Shown here in pieces: positions 9,825-22,439 of a stretch of 37,994 bases of DNA (the stretch's first letter is position 1; every line of letters begins with the position of its first letter). Under the pieces are notes generated by a model. It was not told where the DNA came from. It saw only the letters and a program-made list of their open reading frames with translations, and made no database searches. Both the position numbers and the translations under genes were made by a program. Source of the DNA: Irineochytrium annulatum (taxonomy: Eukaryota > Chytridiomycota > Chytridiomycetes > Chytridiales > Chytridiaceae); contig JADGJL010000064.1 of assembly GCA_027600665.1 (NCBI GenBank), forward strand, positions 11,709 to 49,702. The letters run 5' to 3'.

Positions 9825-10547
9825 ATGGCCTTGCCCTACATCGATAAGGAGTTTGAGGAAGAAGGCACGCTGCGCGATAGCCTGGCGTCATACTGACTGC
9901 TGATTACAGCTCTCAAGGCTGAGGTAAATCGCCTTATCGCCGAGGAAATGGCCAAGTTACCTCGAGAATCTCCACCCATTGATGATATAAGGCTATTTAA
10001 GGCAAGACAGGATTTTTTATTGCCTTACTTATTACTTAATTAGGCGAATAAGCTCTTGGCCGACGAGCTTGCCAAAGTGGCAACGAAGGGCAAAGTATCA
10101 GCGATTGACACGAGCCGTTTCCGAATGGAACCTCCGAAACCTTCGAACTTGCCCGAAGAGCAGGAGAAGGGCTGGAGGGACGCGGTAAACAACGCCCAAG
10201 CGCAATTGGAGCATCAGCATAACCGACTCTTAAACCTGGAGTTGATCAATAAGTTTGGGCAGAATTCCTGGCGGATTCACAACTACCAGCTCGAGGGAGC
10301 CGTGAATCAGCTGAAGTTGCAAGCTAAACAGCAGAAGGAAGAGCTGCAGGAGTTGAATAAGGAGCGGAAAATCGACCAGGTTGGAGTGGCAGTCACTTAC
10401 GCGTTCTAATAATTGAAGGTGAGAGCTGGATCTTCTTTGCGCACGTTGTCGGGACGGTGGTCGGAGCTGGTGGATTCGAATCTGCGCTTATCTATAGCGA
10501 TTCAAATGATGGAAGCTGAGATCGACATGCTTCAAACACAAATATAG
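9825..10547 (+). CDS. BCAS2: Pre-mRNA splicing factor SPF27 (BCAS2 family)
   Basis: Component of the Prp19/NineTeen complex that activates the spliceosome. Exons: 9825-9864, 9910-10001, 10044-10379, 10419-10547; 198 residues. Family signs: MALPYIDKEFEEE at the N-terminus, then a mid-region with NAQAQLEHQHNRLLNLELI and FGQNSWRIHNYQLE, followed by a coiled coil (LKLQAKQQKEELQELNKERK) and GRWSELVDSN. Both of the first two introns must start with GC instead of GT: AAG|GCACGC (45 nt, TACTGAC branch) and AAG|GCAAGA (42 nt). Reading straight through either meets a stop, and no GT donor restores the frame. The third intron is 39 nt with CTAAT only a few bases from its AAG acceptor. It ends 156 bp from the convergent NUP188 stop. 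Confidence 0.92.
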
Positions 10548-10703
10548 CAGCATACTCTTAAATTTGTATATTTATAGCAATGTGCGACTCATTGTTAATC
10601 TTTTCTATTGTCGATGTCATGCTCAGCTCAATAGCAATCTCTGATAGTCTATTAATACATATTTATATGGAAAAGTGCTTTCTTTAATCAATCCGCAACT
10701 TTC

Positions 10704-13700
10704 TTAAAATCTGTCGCGGTCCCGTGCATGCGACTTGACAAAGTACCGCTCGATTTCTCTGACCTCCTCTATAGACTGCTTCACCAAGGCGTCAGCTTCC
10801 ATCCCCGTCTTTCGTAACGACTCCAACGCCGCAACCACCATTTGAACCGAATCCGTCAATTCCCGTCGATCCCCGCCGCTTGTTTTTCCTTTCATCGCAA
10901 TCAAAGCAAGTATTTGCGTCGAAACGAGGGTCAAGTTGGCGGGTGAAAAGCGCCGTGAAATGACGTCGGTCCTTTCCGATGGGGTATATCGGCTTGTGAA
11001 TACTTCCCCTCGCTTCATCACGTCTGTAACGTAGGACAAGGAGTCCATGAGGACACTTAGGCCGATGCTGTCCCTTAAAACTCCTTCAGAGGAACCTTTC
11101 GCACTCTCTAGAAGCATCTTCTCCATGTCTACTTGCTGGCAAATGGAAGCAATGATATTCCGAACTAAGTGTATCGTGAGTGGGCGGCAAGCAAAGAAGC
11201 AATCACTTACGAATAATGAAGAGTCGTGCCTCAATCTCAACTTGAAGCGAAACGGGTGCCTTCTGGCCAGCTACGGATGACGTAACAAACACTTCTTTCT
11301 CATCCCGGGTAATAGCCACCATCCGCTTCGCTAAGGTACCCGGGTGATTCAGCAAGTATGTGACTTGCTCAAGGAGACCGACGCTCATATCCTGCATCGC
11401 TATAGCCGGGGTCCAATCGGTTGCCGAATCCTCCCGTGCCGAGGAAAGCATGAGGCAGTAAAGAAGTTGCGTAGCCTTCTCCATTTCCTCTAGACCACCG
11501 CACGTGATATGAGCATCCGATGCAATGCCGAAACACCCCTCGAATTGATGCCAGTAAGTGGTAATGAACCCAAGCACGCTAGGAATAAAGTGGGCGTCTG
11601 ATATGTGGCGCAGAATCTCGGCCGTAGTCGACATCATAAGACACCAAACTTTGTGAGCGGGGCTTCTTTCTGATCCATTATACGCTGGCAACTTCTCGCG
11701 AGATAATGACTCAGACAACGGATTACACGAGAAGCAAGCTATCAAGCCGGCTGTGGCGAGGCAATCGGCTGCGTCAGGGAAAGCTGCCATGAAGTGTATG
11801 ACTTGAATGAAGACCTCCGCGTTTCTAGAGTCGATAAAAGACTCATAGCTTTCAAATTCTCGCAACACATCGGAAAACATTATGATGATGAACTTTACAA
11901 GATGGTGACGCTCCAGCGTATTGAGCCACACTGACGATTCTAATGTCGACGAAGTCAAAGCCATAACGCGGAGGTTTTCAGTTAATATTGACATCATGAC
12001 CATAATCGGATCGACGTTGTCTAAGCGCGTCGGAGATTGGAGCATGGACGCAAGCGTCTCGACAATGGCAGGAAACAAAGAACAACATGCGGACGAAATG
12101 GCGACTCGTGCTTTCGCTTCCTTCGGTGGCCGCCGTGCCAAGGCTCGAAGAATGCATAAAATTGATGTGCAGATATTTCCATGAAGTTCTAAGCCTGAAA
12201 ATCTTCCGGCTCTGTCAATGAACGGCAACTTTTCGTTTTCCATTTCGCTAAGAAGTGACGTTATGAAGATTGCGAAGGACGGGTAATCAATATTTCGATT
12301 GTCATTTTGACGCAAATTGCTTTCGATCCAAGTTGGAAGAACTGCCAAAAATGCCGCGCCCAGTTCCGTCTTTCCATACAAAGTCGTATGATCTGGCTCG
12401 GACCCTTCCCGCATATGCCTTAATACAATTTCTAGTGTGGAAGCGAGCTCATCAGGCATTCGGGTTGTATTTTCAAGTGTTGACGTTCCCGCTTGCGTTA
12501 AACCCGCTTTTAGGAACAAGCATAATGAACCCAAGACAAGCTTTTGAGCATCGCAGATAGATATCTCGAGGTTCATAGTAACCGTGTTGAAAAACAATGT
12601 GTCTGGCTCTACCGTAATTCTGCTCATGAGGAAGTCGATGTCATAGAAGTATTTTTCGCCAAATTCTCGTCGGCCATCAAAGGTATCATCAAAGTACACG
12701 ACACGATAATATTCTACATCGATACCGGCTTCCGTTAAATACTTTTCGCGGAAGTGCTCCCGGGTTCCATCGTTAAGCCGAAATGCGCATTCGTTCAACA
12801 GTATATTGATGCGGGAAGGTTTCAGCTCAGCTAATGCTGCATTGCGAAAAGTCCGGACAGAGGCCTTTATTTCTCGGGTCGCGTTGTAGTAGACTTCGTT
12901 TGCTAAAAGGCGTAACAGGGAACTTTTAACAGCCAAGACATTTGCCAATTTGGCATCCACTTCGCTCAGCTCCGGTTCGATTTCAACGGTAACATTAAGG
13001 ATGCTACGAAGAGTTTCCCAGAAAGGACCGTTTGACCGAAGTCTTTCCAACGCGAGTTGATGTTCCGGAGCATTCACCCATAACGTTTCCAAAAGTTTCG
13101 CCGCTGCTGGTAGCACCGTCACTCTATTGATTAAGAAGTATTCCCAGTTGGCAAAAATTTTAAGGCATATGTCTAAAATAGACTCGGGTTCCGGTTTCTT
13201 ACGATCCAAGACATTTCCAAAGTTACCAGCCTCCAAAGCTGTGTCAGGTACCCGACCAAATAGAAACAACGTTCCGAGCCCTGGCTGCGTTCGAAGCACA
13301 ACGCTGACGAGATAGAATACCAGCCGTTGCAATAATTCACGTCTAGGGTCTTGAGATAACACGACGGAGCCTGAAGGAAGAGCTTCCCCTGCGAACTCAA
13401 CGAAAGTAGACACCATAGCATGCGCACTCGAGCCAAAGTACCCAACAAACGACGGAGGCCGACGTTCCCATTCCGAAGCAATGAGACATAGGAGAGTTAT
13501 TATTTCTGTCGCCAACACGGGTATCTCGAAGTTATAGTCGTACGTTATATAAGATCCAATAACATGCATTAACTCCGTAGCACCATCGGTTCCGGGCGAC
13601 TTCACAGTCCTATCCAGTAAAGCATGCTCAAGCAGTGTCGACTTGATATTGTATCGCCTTCTCCAAATGAGCAAGCCCTTGATGAACAGCAAAGACGCTA

Positions 13701-16384
13701 CTATTGACTCTTCCAGTGTCGCAGCTTCCTTTTTTCGATTGTTTCTGTAAAGATTTTCAGGTCCCGCACACCCTTGGGCGGCAATGTCAAGTAATGGCGC
13801 AAGTTGATACAACGTCCCTTGTTGCAAAAAATGCTCGATAATAAACTTTTTTAACTGCTGGAAGTTCGGCAATTCCTTTAATCGGTCGTCGATGAAAGGG
13901 ACGTGTCCGCAGTTTTGCAGCACTGTATTATAAATGTTCAACGATAGCAATTCGACTTGTAATTTCTCAAGCACGTGTAGATATCGCCACGATCCGTAAG
14001 TTGGAAAGATCTCAAAGTGCAAGTATACCAAGCATGATAATAAAATCTCACTCTGAATGCTTACTTGACGGTTTTCGGAGGCGAGACGTCGAAAAGACTC
14101 ATCGCACATTTTTTGAAACAGATCGAGGAACGCAATCGTGGTTCCATATCGCCCGGTAGACCTTTCAAAAGGAAGAAGGACCTGCTGCATGTAGCTATTC
14201 GCAGGAAATGACCGGAAGTCATAAGCGGAAGATATTGAATAACGGGGAATGACGGATTCTTGTCTGAGATGAGGCCACACTTCTTCGGGATAATGCGGGA
14301 GGAACAAACCCATGCTCTCCATGCAAGCTTGTAACAGTTCCGTGGGAGGAATCGGGTATGAGCAACAGCGCGACATAACTCTACAAATGAGTGATATAAC
14401 CCGCGCTATGGTAAGCTCCTCGAAGGCACATATATGACCCATCACCACGGCAAAAAGGCTTTCATCTGCGTTCCGAAGCATGCCATTGAGAACCTTCATA
14501 ATATCAGTTACCAACTCCTTCGACACGCACGACGAAGGATCGAAATCAGTATCACTCCCGTTGAGGTAGCCGTCAATAAGGCTAAAAAACAGATGAAAGG
14601 CAGAATATTGGAAGGTGGCACGTGCGATAATTGGCTTCTCGCTGAGAATCCGCACGGGCGCGCCAGCTGGCGCCATTATCCTAAGCTCCGCTGCCTGCGC
14701 CACTTGAGCGCAGGCAAATCGCAGCCGGAAGCTGCCGTCGGGCAATCTCTCAATGAAATTTCCATCAAAAACCCCAGTAAACGATCCCAGATTTTTAAGA
14801 TACCGGAAGACATACGTCGCTGTTGTCACGTCACCCGATAAGCTCGTAAGCAATTTCAGCAGCGGCCGTGACTCAAGCGGGAACCGCGCTTTCGCGGCGT
14901 CGAGAGCAGATCTTCGGTCAGCAATTGGATAGTCCTGTAACCAAAACTGCTGAATGATTCCGGGGGACCCCGCATATATATGCACTAAACATTCAATAAT
15001 CGAATTAAACTCCAAGCTATCTCCAACCGAAAAGTTCGCAATAAATGATGTCATCAAATTCTTGGTCACACTGCGGTATGCAATCGCCATAACGTCCTCA
15101 GGCGCGTGCAGCTGAGTAGCCTTCCTAAGGTAGTCAAAAACCTGTAGCGAGACAGCGGCCGCGATGAATTTAGAGGATTGCTCTACTCGTGCTATAACGG
15201 CTGCAGGTCTAGATGGGCCCGTAAAGTTCGCTTCTTTCGAAATTACTTCTTGGATAAACGTGCCCCAGCTCAACAGAATCATGGCCATTACAGAAGATTC
15301 GAACTCGCTCGTTGCATATTTAGCGAAAATGGCGGTTATTTCGTCTAGAATATCCGGGCTTGACACTGCGTTGGACCACACATCCTCTGCTACATTGTTG
15401 TCCAGATCAAGCAACGAACTGACAAGTAGCCCACATACGTGAGCTACTTCGTCACATAGCGTCCGCGACAGCTCATCAATAAGAAGCGGCGCATTCGCTT
15501 GATCGAGACCAAACCTCACTTTATTCAACTCCTTTATCAACCAGAGGACCTCGGCTCCAGAATACGCCTTCATGTCGTAATAGATCAAAAACAATATTTC
15601 CAACAAAGCGATTTGCTCGAGCAAGTATTCCTTGGCCCAAATCATCGCCTGAATCTCCGATGACTCGACATGCGATGGAATTCGCGTACCAACGGCTTTC
15701 AACAATTGACGCAGAAGACGGCGAATGACGGTATCGTTAATTAAACACGGCACGAAAGCTTTAATTTGATCGTAGTAAGGATGGTGCTCATTTTCGCTTG
15801 CTCGCAACAGCGCATTGAAGAGTAAAAGCAAATCGCGGCGAACCTAGCGCACGTTAGGCTTAAAAGAACCGAAAGCGCCACACCTCGAAGTAATAAGCCG
15901 TTACGACTTGTAAAAGCCGGTCGTCGTAGGCAACCTTCTCGTCTGGATGGCGAGTTTGAAACATTGGGGTCTCTAACTCGTCCCTTATACAGCTGAGCAG
16001 CACATCGGCACTTTGCTGTTGGTCCAACTGCAAATGCTCGCTCAGTTTGAGGATGAAGGATATTTGTTCCGCTGACAGTTTGAGAACGTGACCGTCATTA
16101 TCGTAGTTCCCGGATTCCACTTTAGATTTCGACGCGTTGGAAGGGGGTTTGAAAGCTTTTACTAGCTTCAGATGATCAGGTTTATGAGCTGGTTACGCAC
16201 AATCAAGGCCATTCTCCAAAAGAGTTCTCTTCTCGTTCAGCGCCTCTGCAAATTCCTGTTCATTCCACGCGAGTTCCGCGTCCTCAATCTGCATTACAAA
16301 GCTGGACTGTTAGAAGCAGAACATCATAGTACATTGACAAAGACTCCCCACCTTCTGTAAGAACGTGATGACGCTCCCTATCAT
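10704..16384 (-). CDS. NUP188: Nucleoporin NUP188
   Basis: Very large inner-ring scaffold nucleoporin. Exons: 16384-16352, 16288-16201, 16161-15884, 15843-11211, 11164-10704; 1830 residues (human about 1750). It is all-helical solenoid-like sequence without low complexity. The segments EVWPHLRQESVIPRY, GRYGTTIAFLDLF, FEIFPTYGSWRYLHVLEKLQ and SEIQAMIWAKEYLLEQIALL match the NUP188 pattern better than NUP205/192. The first exon is 33 nt (MIGSVITFLQK). Introns are 63, 39, 40 and 46 nt and all lie near the ends. The central exon of 4.6 kb is unbroken, unlike the neighbouring genes. An alternative start at a later ATG (16293) is possible, but the upstream exon has good splice sites. Confidence 0.9.
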
Positions 16385-16597
16385 TGTTGCAGTGCGTGCG
16401 AACGCGAGCTTTTGATCGCGTTGCGTCTTTACTTGCAAATGGATACTCTCTCTATTCAAGCCTCTCTAACATTATTGCTGCAGACGCAAGTGGGCAACCA
16501 TATTTACTTTAAAACAAGTTTTTCCTTTTGGGCTGAAGACTGCCCATCAAATATCACTCATAGCATAAACACAGCATAATCAACTAGAAGGTCTCGA

Positions 16598-18445
16598 CTA
16601 CTTGTAAATTTTACCGTCCGCGAACTTCTTGCCCTCGATTTTCTCATCCCACGCGATGTAAGACTCGAACAGCTTGCGGGTGTTCGGATCCTTGTCATTG
16701 ACCTTGACAAAATTGAAGGACTCGAAGTCCGGCGAGTCCTTCACTTCAAACGGAATCTCGGTGCCACGGAAGACGAAGTACCCAGCGATCACGTTCGCGT
16801 TGTCCTCACCCAAGATGCACAACGACCCGAACGCGCTAACAAAACGCCATTAGTGTTTTGGCAAAACGGAAGGAGAAAGGCAACGTGGCGTACTATTTCC
16901 TGGCACTTTCCAACCGTTGGAAGAACCCGCCGACAAGGTTGGCCGACATGAAAGTCTGCACATATTAGTTGATCATAACAAGACAACAAGTTACCTTGGT
17001 TAGCTCTGAGTTATACTTGTAGTCAACGCGCCAGATTCCGTATCCGTTCGGGTCGTAGTGCTCCCAGAACCAGTTGCAGGCAGTGGGACGCGTGTCGTTG
17101 TTAGAGTAGAAACGCTTCCACTCGTCCAAAACAAAGGGGGACTTCTCGAGGAGGTCCAGCGGGTTCTTGCCCTTCGGCTTCTCGTCCGCGTAGCTTTCAT
17201 CCTCCTCGTCATCGTCCTCCTTCTTCTTCGCCGCCGCCTTCTTCTCCTCCTTCTTTGGGGCCTCCTTTTTGACCTCCTTCTTGGCCTCTTTCTTAGAAGC
17301 CGAGCCCTCACGAGCCTTGGGAGCTTGGAGACAATGTTACATCCGTGCGCAAGACAAAAAAAAATAGTGTTCTCACCTTCGGCAACCTGCGCCTTCTCGC
17401 AAAGCGCAACCGGGCCAATAACATCGTGGAAGAAGGGCTGGTTGATGCAGGTCGTGAACCATCGCGTCACATTCTTGTACGGGGCGCGGAAAGACGCGTC
17501 GAAGACCTTTGCGAAACAGATAAGTAAAACATAAAAAATGAAGATAAGTACCAAGCGGTAGAAGTTGAGGAGGGCAGTAGACACGGCGATGTCGGCAAGG
17601 GTAACATTCTCCCCCACGAGGAAGGTACGCGTCAACAAGTGCTTGTTGAGAACGTCCATGACTTTCTTGGTGTCCTCGATCGCCTTCTTGGTGTTCTAGG
17701 TGTCGTGTCAAAAAGGTTCATGGAAAATATATCGCTAACCTGCTCGTTCAAAGGGATCCAGCCGAGAATGGGGAAGATCCACGTAGCCTGCGCGGGTGCA
17801 AGCTCGTTGTCAGCCAGGGCGATAAACTGTTGAATGCGTGCAGCCTCCTTCTTGGACGAGCCGAGAAGCTGGGTGTTGTCCTTCGACGCCGCAACTGAGA
17901 AAAAAAGGATGCCATTAACAAACGCGACGACAGGTAGGCAACTATATGAGCCCAAAACGAAGGTCGTATGCGGTCAGAGTCCGAAAAGAATGTATCAACA
18001 AAGATTATTCTGTCAGGGATAACTGTTTTGACAAGCATCATTCCGCATCTAACCCCATCCGCCAAGATACGTACCATAGTACGCAATCGCATTGCTTTCG
18101 TACAACGTAAAGCCGTCGGCGGCCTCGAACACGGGGACCTTGCCGAGAGGGAACTTGGCCAAAAACTCGGGTGACTAGAACATGTTAAGACACCTCCTGC
18201 ACGCGCGAGTCTTCTACCGACCTTGTTCGTCACGCCGAGCTGAACCTCCTCGACATCCACCTGGACGCCGTTGTACTTGGCCGCGATGAGGGCCTTGGCA
18301 ACCCGCGGGTTGTTCGGGTACGACCAGATTTTCTACACCGCGATAAGCGTCAGCAAGCTATAAGAGTCGAGAAAATGCAATCCGTCGCGCGACGGTCGTC
18401 CATCTGATCGCGCGTTCCTCATTTACTCACGCCGATAGGGGCCAT
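16598..18445 (-). CDS. TEF3/EEF1G: Elongation factor eEF1B subunit gamma
   Basis: Structural subunit of the eEF1B nucleotide-exchange complex for eEF1A. Exons: 18445-18431, 18332-18222, 18174-18075, 17894-17740, 17695-17552, 17506-17377, 17323-16995, 16955-16894, 16835-16598; 427 residues. Domains: glutathione-S-transferase-like N half ([39 protein letters not shown], then the GST-C part with [16 protein letters not shown]), a Lys/Glu-rich charged linker, and the C-terminal EF1G domain ([56 protein letters not shown]). Eight introns; the first follows a 15-nt coding exon (MAPIG) and one is 180 nt (17895-18074). The Lys/Glu linker makes spurious Arg-rich frames in other readings. Confidence 0.97.
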
Positions 18446-18830
18446 CGTTGCAAAAGGTGAATGAGGGAAGCTTTTTTGTCGATCGAAAAATTCCGAACTC
18501 CTTTTGACGTCGCAGACTGTGAAGTTGAGAAAAGCACTCACATACTCCGTTAAAGAATTTTAGTGAATACTGGCAGGCCAACATGCTCTGCGTGCGCACG
18601 AACAAGGCAGTCTGCTAGTAATCTAATTGCTGGATTTCATTTCCACAACAAGTGTACGCATAGCTCGACCGAAGGCCCCTACTAACTTACAAGCTTGTCG
18701 TCGTGTGTTGTGCGGAAGCCCGTCATGCGTGCTGAATGCACGTGTGGCGGTGAATAGAACAGTTCGCCAGCCAAAAACATCACATCGAAGGCTTTCACGC
18801 GCGCAATCTTCAAATCTGAAAGAATTAATC
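18446..18830. promoter_or_regulatory. Divergent upstream region shared by eEF1B-gamma and transketolase
   Basis: 385 bp between two outward-facing start codons. Both genes are normally highly expressed. No clear element, repeat or extra exon is visible; promoter function is inferred from position. Confidence 0.4.
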
Positions 18831-21245
18831 ATGGCCTCCAACCTCCCCATCGATGAGCTGACGCACGCGGCCGCGATCGCGCGCGGCCTTGCGATGGACG
18901 CCGTCAATGCATGCAAATCAGGTATGCAGGCGCTGGTTTGAGGTCGCGCGAATGACTCCGGCGATCAGGGCATCTGGGACTTCCGCTGGGCTGCGCAGAT
19001 GTCGGCGCAGCGCTCTTCGGGAGCCTGCTCAGTTACAACCCCGCTGAACCGCAATGGATCAATCGCGATCGGTATGTTGCTTTCTGCCGTCGCACTGCCT
19101 GGTCTGACCGCGCGTTGCAGATTTGTCCTCAGTGCCGGGCACGGCAGGTTGGTTCCGCCGATGAGGGAGGATGCAGTTTAACGCTTTTATAGCATGTTCC
19201 TGTACGGCTGGCTGCATCTGGCCGGATACAAGGTCTCTTTGGACGATGTGAAGAGGTAAAGTACGCTGGTTATGCCCTACTTTCTCAACAAATATTAGCT
19301 TCCGCAAGCTGCACTCGATCACCCCGGGCCACCCGGAGTTTGGCGAGACGGATGGTGTTGAGGCCACGACCGGTCCACTCGGTACTGGTATCTCATCGGC
19401 CGTCGGTATCGCTCTTGCCGCGAAGATGTCGCAGGCGAAGTTTAACACGGCCGAGCACAAAATCTTCACTTCGAAGGTCGTTGTCCTCTGCGGCGATGGA
19501 TGCATTCAGGAGGGTGTCTCGCACGAGGCTAGCTCGTTCGCTGCCCACGAGGGTCTTGATAATATGATTGTTATTTACGACTCGAACGAGGTTGGATTCA
19601 CTTCGTCATATTGAGCAACCTCTAATTTCTTATAAAAGGTGACCCTCGATGCGATGGCCTCAAAGACCCAGTCTGAGGACACCGCGGCCCGTTATCGCGC
19701 TTACGGTTGGGATGTGTGCCAAGTCCATGGACACGACATCCAGGCGTTCTCTGACGCGTATGCGGCTGCCAAGTCCAACGTGAACGGCAAACCGAAGATG
19801 ATTATCATCAAGACGGTCATTGGGTACGGCATTAAGGAGGTTGCGGGCACCAGCAAGGCCCACGGTGAGGGCGGTGTGAAGTATATCACGGAATCTCGTC
19901 GCGGACTCGGCCTCCCCGACGGTAGCTTTTATGTTTCCGATCGCGTGAAGAGCTTCTTCTCTGCGCGAAGGACGGCTCTCGAGAAGGCCTATCAGGCCTG
20001 GACCGGTGTGTTCTCGGCCTGGAAATCCGCCAATCCCCAACTCGCATCCTTGCTCGAGGGCGCTATTGTCTACAAGACTCCATCTGCTCAGGAGCTGTTG
20101 GACAAGATTCCTGTGTTTTCCAACGCGGAAATCGCTACGCGCAAGGCCGGTGAGATGGTTCTCCAGCCCCTTGCGCAAGCGCTTCCGCTACTGCTCTCCG
20201 GTTCCGCGGATCTCCACGGGTCGACTTTGAACTACATCAAAGATGCTGGCGATTTTTCGAAGGAGAACCTGCTTGGCAGGAATATTTACTTCGGTTAGTG
20301 TGTGACGACATCGTTAAATCTAAGTAATTGTAGGCATCCGTGAATTTGGTATGGGTTGCATCGTCAATGGTGTAAGTACTGTCGAATATTTTGTTTTGTT
20401 GTGCCCCTGTAATTGATATATCTGTTAGATCGGATACCATGGGCTATGGCGGGGTTCTGGAGCTACTTTCTTCACTTTCTCGGACTTCCTGCGCCCCGCT
20501 ATACGTTTGGCCGCTCTGGCAAAGCTTCCGATCTTCCACATATTGACCCACGACTCGGTCGGTGTCGGAGAGGATGGCCCTACGCACCAGCCGGTTGAAA
20601 CGTTGACGGCCGTTCGCGCCATTCCCAACCTGGATGTCCAACGGTATGTTTCTTGATGCTATTTGAATATTAGTTGAGAAACGAATCAGCCCAGCGGATC
20701 CCGAAGAAACGGCCGGCTCGTTTGTTGCCGCCATCGATCGCAAAGACGGCCCTACTCTTTTGGTTCTCAGTCGTCAGGGACTGCCGTATCTTTCTGATGT
20801 CCCCGTGAAGACGCGTCGCGAGGGTGCCTTGAAGTAAGCGTGCAAAATGTGTCGTGATTTAACTCTTATATCTTCTAGGGGCGGCTACATTGCGATCAAG
20901 GAATCGGAGGCGCTGAAGGTTATCCTGCTTGCAGCTGGCTCTGAAGTGCAGCACGCCGTCGCTGCAGCCAAAGCTCTCGGCCCTTCCACTCGCGTTGTGT
21001 CGATGCCGTCGTTCTTCCGCTTCGACGCCCAGCCGCAAGCGTATAAAGATGACGTTTTGCCCCCCAAAGTTCGCGCTCGTGTAGCCATTGAGGCCGGTGT
21101 GACTCAAGGATGGTGGAAGTACGTTGGTCTTGACGGGAAGGTCATCGGCATCGATAGGTTTGGTTTGTCTGGCCCTGGTGGCCAGGTCATGAAGGAGCTG
21201 GGTATCACGGCGGACAGCGTCATTGCCGCTGCTAAGAGTTTGTAA
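18831..21245 (+). CDS. TKL1: Transketolase, bacterial-like subtype
   Basis: Thiamine-diphosphate enzyme of the pentose phosphate pathway, moving two-carbon units between ketose and aldose phosphates. Exons: 18831-18921, 18969-19071, 19121-19147 (27 nt), 19193-19255, 19299-19590, 19639-20293, 20334-20371, 20429-20643, 20690-20833, 20879-21245; 664 residues. Visible motifs: [39 protein letters not shown], the ThDP/metal signature [14 protein letters not shown]...[27 protein letters not shown] (catalytic Glu kept; His common at the next position is Phe), [16 protein letters not shown] and [11 protein letters not shown]. Fungal Tkl1 normally has SGHPGAPLGMAP; the [10 protein letters not shown] form with VTLDAMA is, from memory, the form of a bacterial clade. 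Nine introns (40-57 nt) show it is a settled nuclear gene. Confidence 0.95.
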
Positions 21246-21460
21246 GATGGGAACGGGTTCTATATCACGAAACAATATCCACGTATCCACTTTAGGTTTG
21301 GTTTGTTAACTTGACTAAAAATCATTTGTGGTTTACAAGGATTCTTATTAAAATTTCTACTGCTTATCTGGTTTCTTGGTGCATGTGGTCGAGACAACGT
21401 AAAGCATATATTTGTCCTATTTGCATGGGCTATGCACACTGCAGCTAATGAACACTGCAG

Positions 21461-22439
21461 CTAAAGAACAGTCAAGTCGTCACTGCCCCGTCCAATTAGC
21501 GGGAGTTCCCCACCTACTAAACGTTTGTTCACCAACCTGAAATACAAGTGGATCGCCGGCAAATATTGCTCCTCATCCATTCCGAGCCGCTCCATATGTG
21601 TGCCCTCATCCCGTATGCCGTTCTGCTCCAGCGTGTTGTTCATGTCCAAAAGAACTCCTAGTCGCTTCCACATGTACCCTTTCGCATGGGCGTTTAAAAC
21701 AAGATACCGCTCCTGAATCGCAGACAGCTTCTCCTCTGCGCACACCTGTTTTATAAAGTTAAGCTCCTCCTCAACAAAACGCGGGCTCGTGGCCGCAATC
21801 GCATCGAACCTCAATCACGTGCTCGTCCTTTGTCAGCGTGTTGATGATCTTTATCTTCCTCGTTCTTTGACTAAGTTTGCCAATACAATATGCGTCCTTA
21901 TCCAGCCACCATGGCGTCACGGAGTCGTGCGTCGCCCAATCGGCTCGCGGTAACGGCGGAGGTACGTGGACGAATCTGCCCTCCGGCGTGTACGGCGTCA
22001 CCGTACCCGTGAGAGGGTTGATGTGACTCCGCAACTATGGATGCATGAGAATTGATCAAGGTTAAAATCGATCGATCGCATGCTACAAGAAAGAAACAAT
22101 AAGAATGGTCACTGACATCCCCCGTCCGCTTGTCAAACCAGTGCGATATGTCCTTTCCAGCGTTTTTCAGTATCGGTGCCATCAAAGGGTCACCTACAGC
22201 GAACTGTTGAGACGCAAGCCTGCGGCAAAGAAGCGGAACAACCTTTATTCTCCTCGCCGAGGATGGTGAGGTCGTAAACCATGCCTAGCCATGAAAGCCA
22301 AAGGTCGGTGGGTGCATTGTGAAGCTCAACCTCAGCAGCTAGAAGTAGTGAGGCTCGGACTCTTCTTAGAAAGAGTGCTCGTACCGGTGTAGTATCGCGA
22401 GAGGTCGGGAGGTACGCGGGTTCTGGCGCCTGCACTCAT
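21461..22439 (-). CDS. CYB5D1: Cytochrome b5 domain-containing protein 1-like (CYB5D1), flagellar family
   Basis: Exons: 22439-22385, 22338-22243, 22193-22117, 22034-21810, 21745-21461; 245 residues. The spliced N-terminus RYYTAAEVELHNAPTDLWLS, then LGMVYDLTIL, AGKDISHWFDKRTGD and GRFVHVPPPLPRADW, followed by the ubiquitin-like C half (IKIINTLTKDEHVIEVCAEE, MNNTLEQNGI), is the CYB5D1 order. His residues in ELHN and ISHWF sit where the b5 fold places its haem ligands. CYB5D1 proteins act in cilia and flagella (radial-spoke/beat control in vertebrates and algae), so the gene suggests an organism with motile flagellated cells. Five exons, introns 46-82 nt. It is convergent with transketolase (215 bp) and divergent from the phosphatase (224 bp). 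Confidence 0.9.

Noticed and set aside
17000..17659. Minus-strand frame with a long poly-Arg stretch
   Set aside because: It is a shifted reading of the Lys/Glu linker of eEF1B-gamma and its introns; the real frame matches the EF1G family.
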